From Halorubrum salipaludis (GTDB lineage: Archaea; Halobacteriota; Halobacteria; Halobacteriales; Haloferacaceae): 64,000 nucleotides of DNA. This document shows, one piece after another, positions 36,702-45,472 of this stretch (the first letter of the stretch is position 1; each line of letters opens with the position of its first letter). Made by a program: the position numbers and the translations under genes. Location of the stretch: contig NZ_NSKC01000011.1 of NCBI RefSeq assembly GCF_002286985.1, forward strand, positions 49,588 through 113,587. Direction: 5' to 3'. The notes under the pieces were generated by a model, which did no database searches, had not been told where the DNA came from, and saw nothing but the letters and a program-made list of their open reading frames with translations.

Positions 36702-39700
36702 TGTCGGAGCCAGAGTCGGATACAGACGATATCGATCCAAAGGGGAATCAGCCAGCGGTTATCGAGTCGAACGAATCCCAAATCCGCGTAAATGCCGGGG
36801 CTGGGACCGGTAAAACCTCCACCATGGTCTGGAAGATCGAACGCCAGATCAAAGAGCAAGGGGCGAACCCAGAACGGATCCTCGCACTGACGTTTGCGAA
36901 CAAGGCGGCAACGAACGTCGAAACACGAGTGGCTGAAGAGCTGGACTCAACGCTTGGCTACAATATCTCTTCATACACCTATCACTCGTTTTGTCATCAG
37001 CTTCTCAACGAGTACGCATACTACACAGACCACCCACCGGATTTCGAGCTGATTACTGAGAGCACAAGTGCGACGCTCATACAGGAGATAGTACAAAAGA
37101 TCGACTTCGACCTTATCGAACCGATGACGCCAGGAAGTGACGGCACTCGAGATAACATCCTCGAAGATACACTCGATTTTATCGGCGAGATCAAACGCTC
37201 GGGCCATTCTCCTGATGATGTCGAATCGGTGCTTCCAGCCCAGTCTGACGTGATGCGAGCACACCGGGCTGTCCAAGAGATCCAACACACTAGTGAGACA
37301 CTCTGGGATCTGGATACACTCTTTGCCGATGGTGGTAGTGCAGGCCCCCGGATGAAACAATGGTTGATCGATCTTCGTAAAGAGCTACGGGCGATTATAG
37401 ATGAATTCGATGGAGAATCCGAATTTTTGACTGAGATTGCAGACTATCTCTGGGAGTTCGAGGAGACAGTCGAGTATGTTCAGGAGCATCTCCGCCGAGA
37501 CGGTCTGTCTGGGTCAAACGCAACGCTCGCTGCGTCACTTTTTACTGGTCATCCGAATTCGAATCGGTTCCAGGTAATCGATCAGAACCCGTTCATTCGA
37601 CTCCAGGAATACGTCGATCTGTACCGGAAGGCCCACGACTTCACTGAAGCCTACCGCATCTATGAACAGTCCCTCGAAGAGCGGAACGCACTCGATTATG
37701 ATGGGCTGATCCAGAGCGCTGCAGAGCTCCTCAACGACGATACCGTCGGCGATGAGATCCGAGCCGAATGGGACTACGTCTACTGTGACGAGTTTCAGGA
37801 CACCCACCATGCAGAGCTCGACGTTGTTGACGCCCTTGGGCAAGATTCGGATGTGCTCGTGATCGGAGACACTGATCAGGCGATCTATGAGTGGCGAGGG
37901 ACGAGCCCGGGGAATCTGGAAGATCTAACCGATATCTTCCCAGACATCACGTCGATAGATCTGAATCTTAATTTCCGCTCGTATCAGGGTATTCTGGACT
38001 TCACAGCGAATCTCGGTCACACTGATGAACTGACGGCCCATCGTGGGCGAGGTGAGAATGAAGTTGTGAAGGTCGATGGCTACCCTGATCGGGAGGCTCA
38101 AGCTGAACAAGTCGCCTCGACCGTCTCCCATCTATTACAAGGCCGGTTCGATGAGATCGACCAGTACGAGAAAGATGAAATCGCAGTCATTGTCCGGAAG
38201 AACAGCCATGCTCGGACTGTCGCCGAACAGCTCGACGCTGAGAGTATCCCATTCTCGGTCTCCACAAATTCAGATGGTGAGCAGTCCCCTGGTGTGGAGA
38301 CTGTCCTCTCCTACTTCCGACTCTTAGTTGATCACCACGACGACACGAATCTCTATCGAGTGCTCCTACATCTCTATGGCCTGCCAGAGTCCGATCTCCG
38401 GCTGCTGAGTCAGGAGGACGAGGGGCTCTATGACTCACTGGTTGATGCTGATCCGAGCGATTTTGCTGCATCAGAGCGGGTAGAGCGGGCAATTTCAGAC
38501 ATTACCTATCTGCAGAAAGCTCGGAAAACCAGTTCGCTGAGTGGGTTTTATGAGAAGTTCCTTGACCGAACCAAGATCCAGTGGTATCTCACAGAAGATG
38601 AGCGGCAAGATCTAGCCCAACTTGAGAACAAAATCGAAGGTTACGACGACAAGGGGATTCAGTCGATGCTGACGAGTGACTTCGTTGACCACCTCGACCT
38701 ACAGGAGACGATCTCTCGTGAGACGATTGAGGGTCGTATCGAATCAGCCGAAAAAGTCGATGACAAAGTAAATCTGATGACGGTCCACGGGGCCAAGGGG
38801 CTCGATTTCGAGGTTGTGTTGATTCCTTACCTCTCGGATGATGAGTGGCCGAGCGTTCCAGGGAATCACGCTGAGATAAACTTCTGTTACGATGTCCTTC
38901 AAAAGAAGATGGACGGCAATAATGAAGACTGGCTGACTACAGATCTCGCGGACCTCCATGAAGAATGGCGGACGCTCCACGTTGCGATCACCCGAGCGAA
39001 AGAACACCTGTTCTTCTACGGAAACAGTGGTGAACCCGATGACAATCAAGTGGCGGCTGGTGAGATCGATCAGTACCTCGGAAACGGGATTGAATGGAGC
39101 GTTAGCGGCGCAAAAATGAACCTCTGGAGTGCGCTGACGAGCAGTTTCGAGCAACTCAAAGATGAGCACCCACAGTCCGCGATCGACCTAACAGACGTCG
39201 TCAACGACCGCACTATTGAGACGAAAGAGAATATCACGTACTGGGGGAACGTGGTCGATCCCGGGGAAGCAGAATCCCAACTGCTGGATTTTGCCGGGCA
39301 GCTCCGTGCTGGCGAACTTGATCCAGTGGATCCGACGGACTTCGACCTTCGAGCGAACCCAGGCAGTGTCGACATAGAGCAGAAAATCGCGCGTGAGCAC
39401 AGCCACTCCTCGCTCGAGACGTTCAAATCCTGTCCTCGCCGCCATTATCTTGACCATGTTGTGTATGCGTTCGATGATTCAGGGCTAGTAGATACTTCAG
39501 GTGACGCGGAGTCATCGGATCCGCAGATCGATTATGCAGCGGTTGGGACACTGTTCCACGACGTCGCTGAAGAGGCATATTGGCACAACTATACCGCGAA
39601 AGATGAGTGGATCAGCGCCGTTGACAGACTCGGAACCCGCCGGGGGCTCTCGGATCGCGAACGGGCCCGTGCCAAAGACGGGGTCAACCGATTCTTCACT

Positions 39701-40162
39701 ACTCCTGTGCCCGGGTGGACACAACATGCAGCAGAGTGGCCGTTTGTTCTTGAAGGGTATCTCGAGGATATCGGCGGTGTTGTGAAGGGGTATATTGACG
39801 GGATCTATCGGAATCCGGCTGGTGAGTTGGTGGTCCTAGATTACAAGAACACCAAAGAAAGAAAAGACGTTACAGAAAGCTACCAGTTGTTGCTCTACTT
39901 AGAGGCACTCAACGAGCGGCTTTCCGATGAGGAAGCCACACAGGCCGGCTATGTGTACGTCGGGGAGGCTGGTCCGGAAGTTGACCTATACGATTATGAG
40001 GAGCTGCTTGAGTTCCGTGATGACCTCCACGCTGACCTTCGTGCGGCAGATGTCAGCTCCTATGGAGACCCGGACAGTGGCCTCATTTGTGCGGAGTGTC
40101 TGCATCACTCGCTTGGGTGTGCCGACCCAGGATGGGACCGACGGCCCGAAGCGAATCAGTAG
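36701..40162 (+). CDS. AddA-like UvrD helicase with RecB nuclease
   Basis: The 1153-residue protein is a superfamily 1A helicase fused to a nuclease. Walker A is NAGAGTGKTSTMVWK near residue 40; then LALTFANKAA, YVYCDEFQDTHHAE (Walker B), LVIGDTDQAIYEWRG, LNLNFRS and VNLMTVHGAKGLDFEVV follow, ending with HVAITRAKEHLFFY. The C-terminal part has SCPRRHYLDH, GYIDGIYRNPAGELVVLDYK (PD-(D/E)XK, intact D...DxK) and CAECLHHSLGC. It should unwind and cut DNA ends in AddAB fashion. The start ATG overlaps the upstream TAA. Confidence 0.85.
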   Translation: MSEPESDTDDIDPKGNQPAVIESNESQIRVNAGAGTGKTSTMVWKIERQIKEQGANPERILALTFANKAATNVETRVAEELDSTLGYNISSYTYHSFCHQLLNEYAYYTDHPPDFELITESTSATLIQEIVQKIDFDLIEPMTPGSDGTRDNILEDTLDFIGEIKRSGHSPDDVESVLPAQSDVMRAHRAVQEIQHTSETLWDLDTLFADGGSAGPRMKQWLIDLRKELRAIIDEFDGESEFLTEIADYLWEFEETVEYVQEHLRRDGLSGSNATLAASLFTGHPNSNRFQVIDQNPFIRLQEYVDLYRKAHDFTEAYRIYEQSLEERNALDYDGLIQSAAELLNDDTVGDEIRAEWDYVYCDEFQDTHHAELDVVDALGQDSDVLVIGDTDQAIYEWRGTSPGNLEDLTDIFPDITSIDLNLNFRSYQGILDFTANLGHTDELTAHRGRGENEVVKVDGYPDREAQAEQVASTVSHLLQGRFDEIDQYEKDEIAVIVRKNSHARTVAEQLDAESIPFSVSTNSDGEQSPGVETVLSYFRLLVDHHDDTNLYRVLLHLYGLPESDLRLLSQEDEGLYDSLVDADPSDFAASERVERAISDITYLQKARKTSSLSGFYEKFLDRTKIQWYLTEDERQDLAQLENKIEGYDDKGIQSMLTSDFVDHLDLQETISRETIEGRIESAEKVDDKVNLMTVHGAKGLDFEVVLIPYLSDDEWPSVPGNHAEINFCYDVLQKKMDGNNEDWLTTDLADLHEEWRTLHVAITRAKEHLFFYGNSGEPDDNQVAAGEIDQYLGNGIEWSVSGAKMNLWSALTSSFEQLKDEHPQSAIDLTDVVNDRTIETKENITYWGNVVDPGEAESQLLDFAGQLRAGELDPVDPTDFDLRANPGSVDIEQKIAREHSHSSLETFKSCPRRHYLDHVVYAFDDSGLVDTSGDAESSDPQIDYAAVGTLFHDVAEEAYWHNYTAKDEWISAVDRLGTRRGLSDRERARAKDGVNRFFTTPVPGWTQHAAEWPFVLEGYLEDIGGVVKGYIDGIYRNPAGELVVLDYKNTKERKDVTESYQLLLYLEALNERLSDEEATQAGYVYVGEAGPEVDLYDYEELLEFRDDLHADLRAADVSSYGDPDSGLICAECLHHSLGCADPGWDRRPEANQ

Positions 40163-40226
40163 AAGCCCACAACACACAATCTCATAAATCGCTATTTGAC
40201 TACCGAAATTGTATCGCTACCATCTG

Positions 40227-42068
40227 TTAGAGGAATCCGTTGATTTCTTCGTTATCAAACGGCCCGCCGAACAAGACGGAGCGGCTTAGATTGTTGTTTG
40301 AATTGGCACAGGTGATGTTCGAGAGGAAGAGGCAGTCCTCACATGCACAGTTATGATCAGTTCGGCAGATGGTGTCATAGGTACAGAACTCCGCCTCTTC
40401 GATCTGTGCCATGACATCCAGAAATCGCTCTTCAAACAGAGTAAAAATAGATCCAAGACTGTAGTCCGTATCTGCTCGTTTATAGATCACTGTCGAGAGT
40501 GTCCTTGGGAGCAGATGCTCGACCAAACTCTCACGTCCGTATCCCGAGAGTGCCCCAATCGCGTCAATAACTGCATGCGAGTAGGTATGCAACAGCGTGT
40601 ACACCGCACGTGATACGGGATCAGTTTCTGGATCGATGGTGCCGAACCGACCAGGATCCGTTACTTGCGAGAGGAACCATCTATCGAGATCATCAATCGC
40701 CAACTCGCCGGTGAAGTTCTCGCTGACCCACTCACGCACTGCTGTCTTATCGAGTGACAACACGACGGCTTCGGCATCATTTGTTCGAGCGAAGATCTGC
40801 CCCTCAGCCCACTCACCACTACGGAACAGATTCAGGGCCGGCGGAACCGCATCATCGTCCGGCGTTTCATCGCCGCCGAATCCGCCGGTGGGCTCCGGCG
40901 ATAACCGCGTATATCCATACGTCACGGTGGTGATTGGGAAATTCTTCACCAATCTGACTTGCGAGAGATTGCGCCGATCACGTTCGGTGATGTACTCATC
41001 AATCTGATCACTTTCGAGGTGCGTGTCGATAGCCCCTGACTGGAGCTCCTCAAACGTGTAGGAGTAGATATAGTCTGCTTCGTCGTACGAATCATTCGTG
41101 ATCGAGAGGTACTCAAAGAGCTCCTCGCTCAGTTTAACCTGTTCCTGTTCGTCGAAGACGTCCCGTAAGAAGGCAGCTGTCTCGTCGCGATGTTCGGTGA
41201 TATCGACTTCAAGACGCTCCTTTGCCATTTTACGAGCTTCTTCGTTTGATTCTGCTTCTCCTTGTTGGAGCAGATCCATCGCAAGATCCATCACTGTGTC
41301 GGGGTCGGGTTCACCCAGTTCAGAATCATCGAGCAGGTAATCGCTCACGATCTCAACCTGAAACCGGTCGTTAGTATGGAGTGTGTCGAGATCCTGCCGA
41401 ACGTTCACCAGCGTTTGGGTCTGAGGGTAGAAGGTCGTCGACGCTGAATGGGGGAGTGTCCGGAGATCGTTCCGATCACAGGTAGCGTTGAGGCATTTTC
41501 CGCCGTGGAAATCCTTCGTGTAGTCACACCCGGGATTCGTGCAGCGCCAGTACGAATCCGAGAGCTTGACGCCGCTCTCTCGGAATTCCATGCCTGTACC
41601 ACAGTGATCCGGGACAAGGATGTCCTGAATCTGGCCACAGGAACAGACGGCGGCGAACCGCATTTGATGATGATCGTGGAGGGCGTCGCCACAGCGCTCG
41701 CAGTTGATCGTATTTCCAGTGCCAGTAAAATCTTTAACATCATTATAGTGGAACTGATTTGCAGTTCCGCAGTTTCCACAGGCGAATACTCTCGGGAACA
41801 CCTCGAAGTTCGCACTCCCTGGTTGAATGATGTCAATCGCCGTTTCGTTGAAATCCATCTGTTCCCAGTTGTCCCATTTGCTGGCGTGGCGCTTGACCCG
41901 GCGGAAGATATACTGGCTGGGAAGATTGGGCGTGATTGGCTGCCCGCGGTCGTCATAGTCCTGATTGACGTATCCGATGAGCCCACTGAGATTCGTTTCA
42001 GAGTGATTGAACGTCGCCCCTGGGAGAAAGTCATACAGGAACTTCGACTTCTTGCGCTCCATCGTCAT
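40227..42068 (-). CDS. DUF1998 protein, DrmB-like
   Basis: The 613-residue protein has several zinc-ribbon motifs in its first third (FACGNCGTANQF, INCERCGDALHD, AVCSCGQI, YWRCTNPGCDYTKDF) and near the C-terminus the DUF1998 block HAVIDAIGALSGYGRESLVE with the ending CEDCLFLSNITCANSNNNLS. DrmB of DISARM has this layout and pairs with the DrmA helicase encoded immediately upstream here (TAATG overlap). Function is nucleic-acid binding in a restriction complex by analogy. It is convergent with the AddA-like gene, 64 bases away. Confidence 0.75.
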   Translation of the reverse strand: MTMERKKSKFLYDFLPGATFNHSETNLSGLIGYVNQDYDDRGQPITPNLPSQYIFRRVKRHASKWDNWEQMDFNETAIDIIQPGSANFEVFPRVFACGNCGTANQFHYNDVKDFTGTGNTINCERCGDALHDHHQMRFAAVCSCGQIQDILVPDHCGTGMEFRESGVKLSDSYWRCTNPGCDYTKDFHGGKCLNATCDRNDLRTLPHSASTTFYPQTQTLVNVRQDLDTLHTNDRFQVEIVSDYLLDDSELGEPDPDTVMDLAMDLLQQGEAESNEEARKMAKERLEVDITEHRDETAAFLRDVFDEQEQVKLSEELFEYLSITNDSYDEADYIYSYTFEELQSGAIDTHLESDQIDEYITERDRRNLSQVRLVKNFPITTVTYGYTRLSPEPTGGFGGDETPDDDAVPPALNLFRSGEWAEGQIFARTNDAEAVVLSLDKTAVREWVSENFTGELAIDDLDRWFLSQVTDPGRFGTIDPETDPVSRAVYTLLHTYSHAVIDAIGALSGYGRESLVEHLLPRTLSTVIYKRADTDYSLGSIFTLFEERFLDVMAQIEEAEFCTYDTICRTDHNCACEDCLFLSNITCANSNNNLSRSVLFGGPFDNEEINGFL

Positions 42069-45000
42069 TATTGCTCACCCTCCGTGAGACGCTGGATGAA
42101 CTCTTGATTGTTGTACTGCGGTGTGATTTCGCCTTGTTCACCGATATCTCGGAGGTTCTGCATTGGCTCGTTCCCTTGTGGGAATTCTGGGTAGTGCATT
42201 TCGCCGAGTTTGTTTTTCCAATATCGCCAGACGTCCCGAACACGAGCTTCAACTTGGTCCTCGAAATACCGATTCACGTCCTCACCGCGGTCTAACCCAT
42301 ACGCTGCTTTGAGATCCGCGATGAATGTTTCCTCGGTGATCTCGGGATACTGGTCTTCTGTCATAAGCTTGTAGAGGTGTGATGCTTTCTGGACGTTGGC
42401 GCGCTCCGTGTCGCCATCCTCGCTGATCTCATACTTGCGGTACATTTCTGGCCGGTATCTCTGTAAGAGAATGCTGCTGAAAATTCCAGTAAATGTCCGG
42501 TCAATTCCGAACTTCGCCCATCGATCGATCGGCACTGGCTCGACAGTTCGATCCAGATACTGGTGCATCTTTTCGAAGTACCGGAACCGGTGTTTGTCTC
42601 GCTCCTTGATCGGGTCGAAGACGTCCAAAACGAATCCAGGTGTGTCAGCTTGCCGGCCGACACGGCTACTGGATTGGATGTACTGGAACGTCTTTCGTGG
42701 ATACCCGAAGAATAGCATGAGGTTGAATCGGTCGACGTCAATACCGTGGCCGATAAAACTCGTCGAGGGCACGGTATCGATACGCTCCTCGAAAGGAATG
42801 TCACCGGGGTCCTCGAGCTGTTCGAGGAATTCTGGATCTTCCGTGTCAGCAGTCAACTGTCGCTCGATAAGGGGATCTTCATATCCGTCTCGCTTGAGCT
42901 TTGGATTGACGTATTTCGCGATATTCTCCCGGTAGCGGTCTTTTCGGGTTTTGTTATTGAAGTAGACGAGCGATGTTTCATAGAGATCCAGAAGGTCTGC
43001 TTTCTCAGTCGGAGTGAGGGTGGTGACGCCGATTGCCTCTGTTAACTCAGCTGGCGGCATAGCGCGAAGATCGCGAATCACCTCATGCATGTCTGCAACG
43101 ATATCGAGGACGGCGTAGAGATGCGACCGGTTCGACGGCATGAGCCCGAGATACTCCCGCTCGACCGTCTCTGTCAGGTGCCCATAGAAGGTTTCTCCCT
43201 GCACTGGCCCATCGTTCGGAAACCGAACTGCATCCCGTTGGAATAGATTGCGAATTTGGCGTTCATACTCGGAGATGGTCGCTGTCGATGTCACGATTTT
43301 CGGTGTCTTTCCATGGATCTGCTCACAGAGAGACAGATACGTCGTTTCATAGTGGGATGCGAAGGTCCCCAGCTCCTCGTTTAGCAAGTGTACCTCGTCG
43401 ATCAGATGTAGTGTCGGGACTGGATCGTAGAACTCTGTAGATGTATCTTCAATCCGATCTTCACAGTCGAATAGATCCTTCTCCGAACAGGTTCCTGAAT
43501 AGCCGTAACCGTGTACGGGACAATATGTGGTGGTGTTGCCGAGGAGATTTGCAAATCGGGGCTGCATTCCCATAACGGAGATCTTGTCTAGGGACCCAAG
43601 CAGTATCGAGGGAATGTATCGGTAGATGTCTCGGTCGACGACGTAGAGTGGGATTTGCCCGATACAGTCGTCCCCGGAACAGTGGTGGAAGACACTGTTT
43701 TTCTCTACATCATATTCGACAGTGATCTCGCTATCACAGAGCGGGCACTCATCGAGTACCTTGCATTCTCGTTCGAGTTTCTCCTGACTCTGCTGGAACG
43801 CTTCTCTGAGGGTATCCCTGGCTGTCCCGATGGCGTTCGGTGTATCCTGTCCACCGACATAGAATCCGAGCGAGAATTCAGCACCGGTCCCATCAAACCA
43901 GGCCGGATCTCGGCGAATTTGTTCAGCGTAGAGCAGACTTTCGATGAAGCGATCTTTCTGTTGACGGCTCAGCAGCCGGAGCGGGAATCGAATCCAGGCG
44001 GTGACACCCTCGTTTTTCCCACGAAGCCGGTCATAGAACAGATTGAATAAGATGAGCCCGAGGTAGGCTTCGGTCTTTCCCCCACCTGTTGGGAACCACA
44101 AGACATCTGCCATCTCGTCATATTCTGTCTCTGCCCAGTCGTGCTCACGTTGAACGACTCCTGAGAGATTGCAGGTGACGAACACGAGCTGGAAGAGCCG
44201 CCAACCAGGGAACTCATGCTGATTTGAATTCACCTGATTCATCGCCTGGAAGGCCTTGAGAGACCGTTCATCCCGACTGAGAATCTCGATCCCATGCTTA
44301 AACCGATCAATTTCAGCATGGAATGTCTCGGCCGCAGCATCAAGCTCCTCAGCTTCTTCAGGTGTCAGATCCAGATCATCAATAATCTCAGACCGTCTCG
44401 TTGTCGTCCAGTCCTCGTAGTACGCCTCCATCCCCTCCGCAATTGCTTCGAGCGTCGGGATCGCTGCACTCCCCGTTAGATCGTCGAAGTCCGTCTCGTA
44501 GCTGTCGTTGAATTCAAATTCGTAGACTGGCTCGGTCGGCACAGCCGTTGTCGACACTGTTGTCGGTGGTGATCCGACACCCGTTTCGATCGAACAGTTC
44601 CGTCCTTTGCCCCATACCTGCTGATCGTATCTGTAGTCTTCCGGAACGAGATCGAACGTATAGGGTTCGAGTTCACCTTCGACCTCGATCTGTGGATTAA
44701 AGACGAACGGATCGTCGGTCGTTTCGTTGCCTGCGATTGGCCGATTAATGATTTCGACAGTAAGCTGGCCATCGGATTCTCTCGAGACGAGACCAATGTT
44801 CCATTGGTAGTGATCGGTATCGACGGTCGGAACATCCTCGGTAAGCTCTGAGAACTCCTCGGGCCCGATATCGAGAAGTTCAGGTGGGGAGAGACCGAGT
44901 TGCTCACCAACTTCCGGGGTTGGAGTTACGAGGTAGGATTGTGTCTGATCAGCGAACGCCTCGCGAACAGCATCACGCAGGCGTACTTCAACATCCTCAA

Positions 45001-45472
45001 TCTCGCTGGGGAGGGAAAGCAACTCACCCGTATACTCGAATGATACAGAGAACTTCCGGTAGAATTCCTCGGCGATTGAATAGAGCGAGTCAGCCGAGAC
45101 AGCATCACGGTCTACTGACTCGATTTCGACATCTTCGCGCTCAGCGACTTCGAGTTTTGCTGCTCTGAGTCCCTGCTCACGGAGCGACTTGAACTCCTCG
45201 TAGGTAGGGAAGCTTGGATAGTAAAGGTCGAACGTGATCCTGAGTGTCCCCGTCGTTCCGGGTGTTGGTTTGCAATCTAATCCGTGAGAGACCGGCTTGG
45301 TCTTTGCCTCGAAATCCTCCTCAGAGTCTCGTCCATATTCTGGGGCAATATTCGAGACGTAGAACTTGTCCTCAGGGCGTTCGCCGACACAGTACGCAGT
45401 ATTTCGTCCGCTCGCACGGTCGAGCGTCTGCGTCAGCAGGAATTGTCCGAGTTGTTGTGCTTTACTCGACAT
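42068..45472 (-). CDS. SF2 helicase, DrmA-like
   Basis: The 1134-residue protein has Walker A FPTGGGKTEAYLG near residue 460, LHLIDEVHLLNEE near 695, TSTATIS near 725 and SSSRVGRQADTPGFVLD near 935, with zinc-binding CPLCDSE and CSGDDC in between. A long N-terminal domain of about 440 residues precedes. This matches the DISARM helicase DrmA in layout and size, and the following DUF1998 gene supports it. It overlaps its upstream neighbour by 11 bases, implying coupling. Confidence 0.75.
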   Translation of the reverse strand: MSSKAQQLGQFLLTQTLDRASGRNTAYCVGERPEDKFYVSNIAPEYGRDSEEDFEAKTKPVSHGLDCKPTPGTTGTLRITFDLYYPSFPTYEEFKSLREQGLRAAKLEVAEREDVEIESVDRDAVSADSLYSIAEEFYRKFSVSFEYTGELLSLPSEIEDVEVRLRDAVREAFADQTQSYLVTPTPEVGEQLGLSPPELLDIGPEEFSELTEDVPTVDTDHYQWNIGLVSRESDGQLTVEIINRPIAGNETTDDPFVFNPQIEVEGELEPYTFDLVPEDYRYDQQVWGKGRNCSIETGVGSPPTTVSTTAVPTEPVYEFEFNDSYETDFDDLTGSAAIPTLEAIAEGMEAYYEDWTTTRRSEIIDDLDLTPEEAEELDAAAETFHAEIDRFKHGIEILSRDERSLKAFQAMNQVNSNQHEFPGWRLFQLVFVTCNLSGVVQREHDWAETEYDEMADVLWFPTGGGKTEAYLGLILFNLFYDRLRGKNEGVTAWIRFPLRLLSRQQKDRFIESLLYAEQIRRDPAWFDGTGAEFSLGFYVGGQDTPNAIGTARDTLREAFQQSQEKLERECKVLDECPLCDSEITVEYDVEKNSVFHHCSGDDCIGQIPLYVVDRDIYRYIPSILLGSLDKISVMGMQPRFANLLGNTTTYCPVHGYGYSGTCSEKDLFDCEDRIEDTSTEFYDPVPTLHLIDEVHLLNEELGTFASHYETTYLSLCEQIHGKTPKIVTSTATISEYERQIRNLFQRDAVRFPNDGPVQGETFYGHLTETVEREYLGLMPSNRSHLYAVLDIVADMHEVIRDLRAMPPAELTEAIGVTTLTPTEKADLLDLYETSLVYFNNKTRKDRYRENIAKYVNPKLKRDGYEDPLIERQLTADTEDPEFLEQLEDPGDIPFEERIDTVPSTSFIGHGIDVDRFNLMLFFGYPRKTFQYIQSSSRVGRQADTPGFVLDVFDPIKERDKHRFRYFEKMHQYLDRTVEPVPIDRWAKFGIDRTFTGIFSSILLQRYRPEMYRKYEISEDGDTERANVQKASHLYKLMTEDQYPEITEETFIADLKAAYGLDRGEDVNRYFEDQVEARVRDVWRYWKNKLGEMHYPEFPQGNEPMQNLRDIGEQGEITPQYNNQEFIQRLTEGEQ

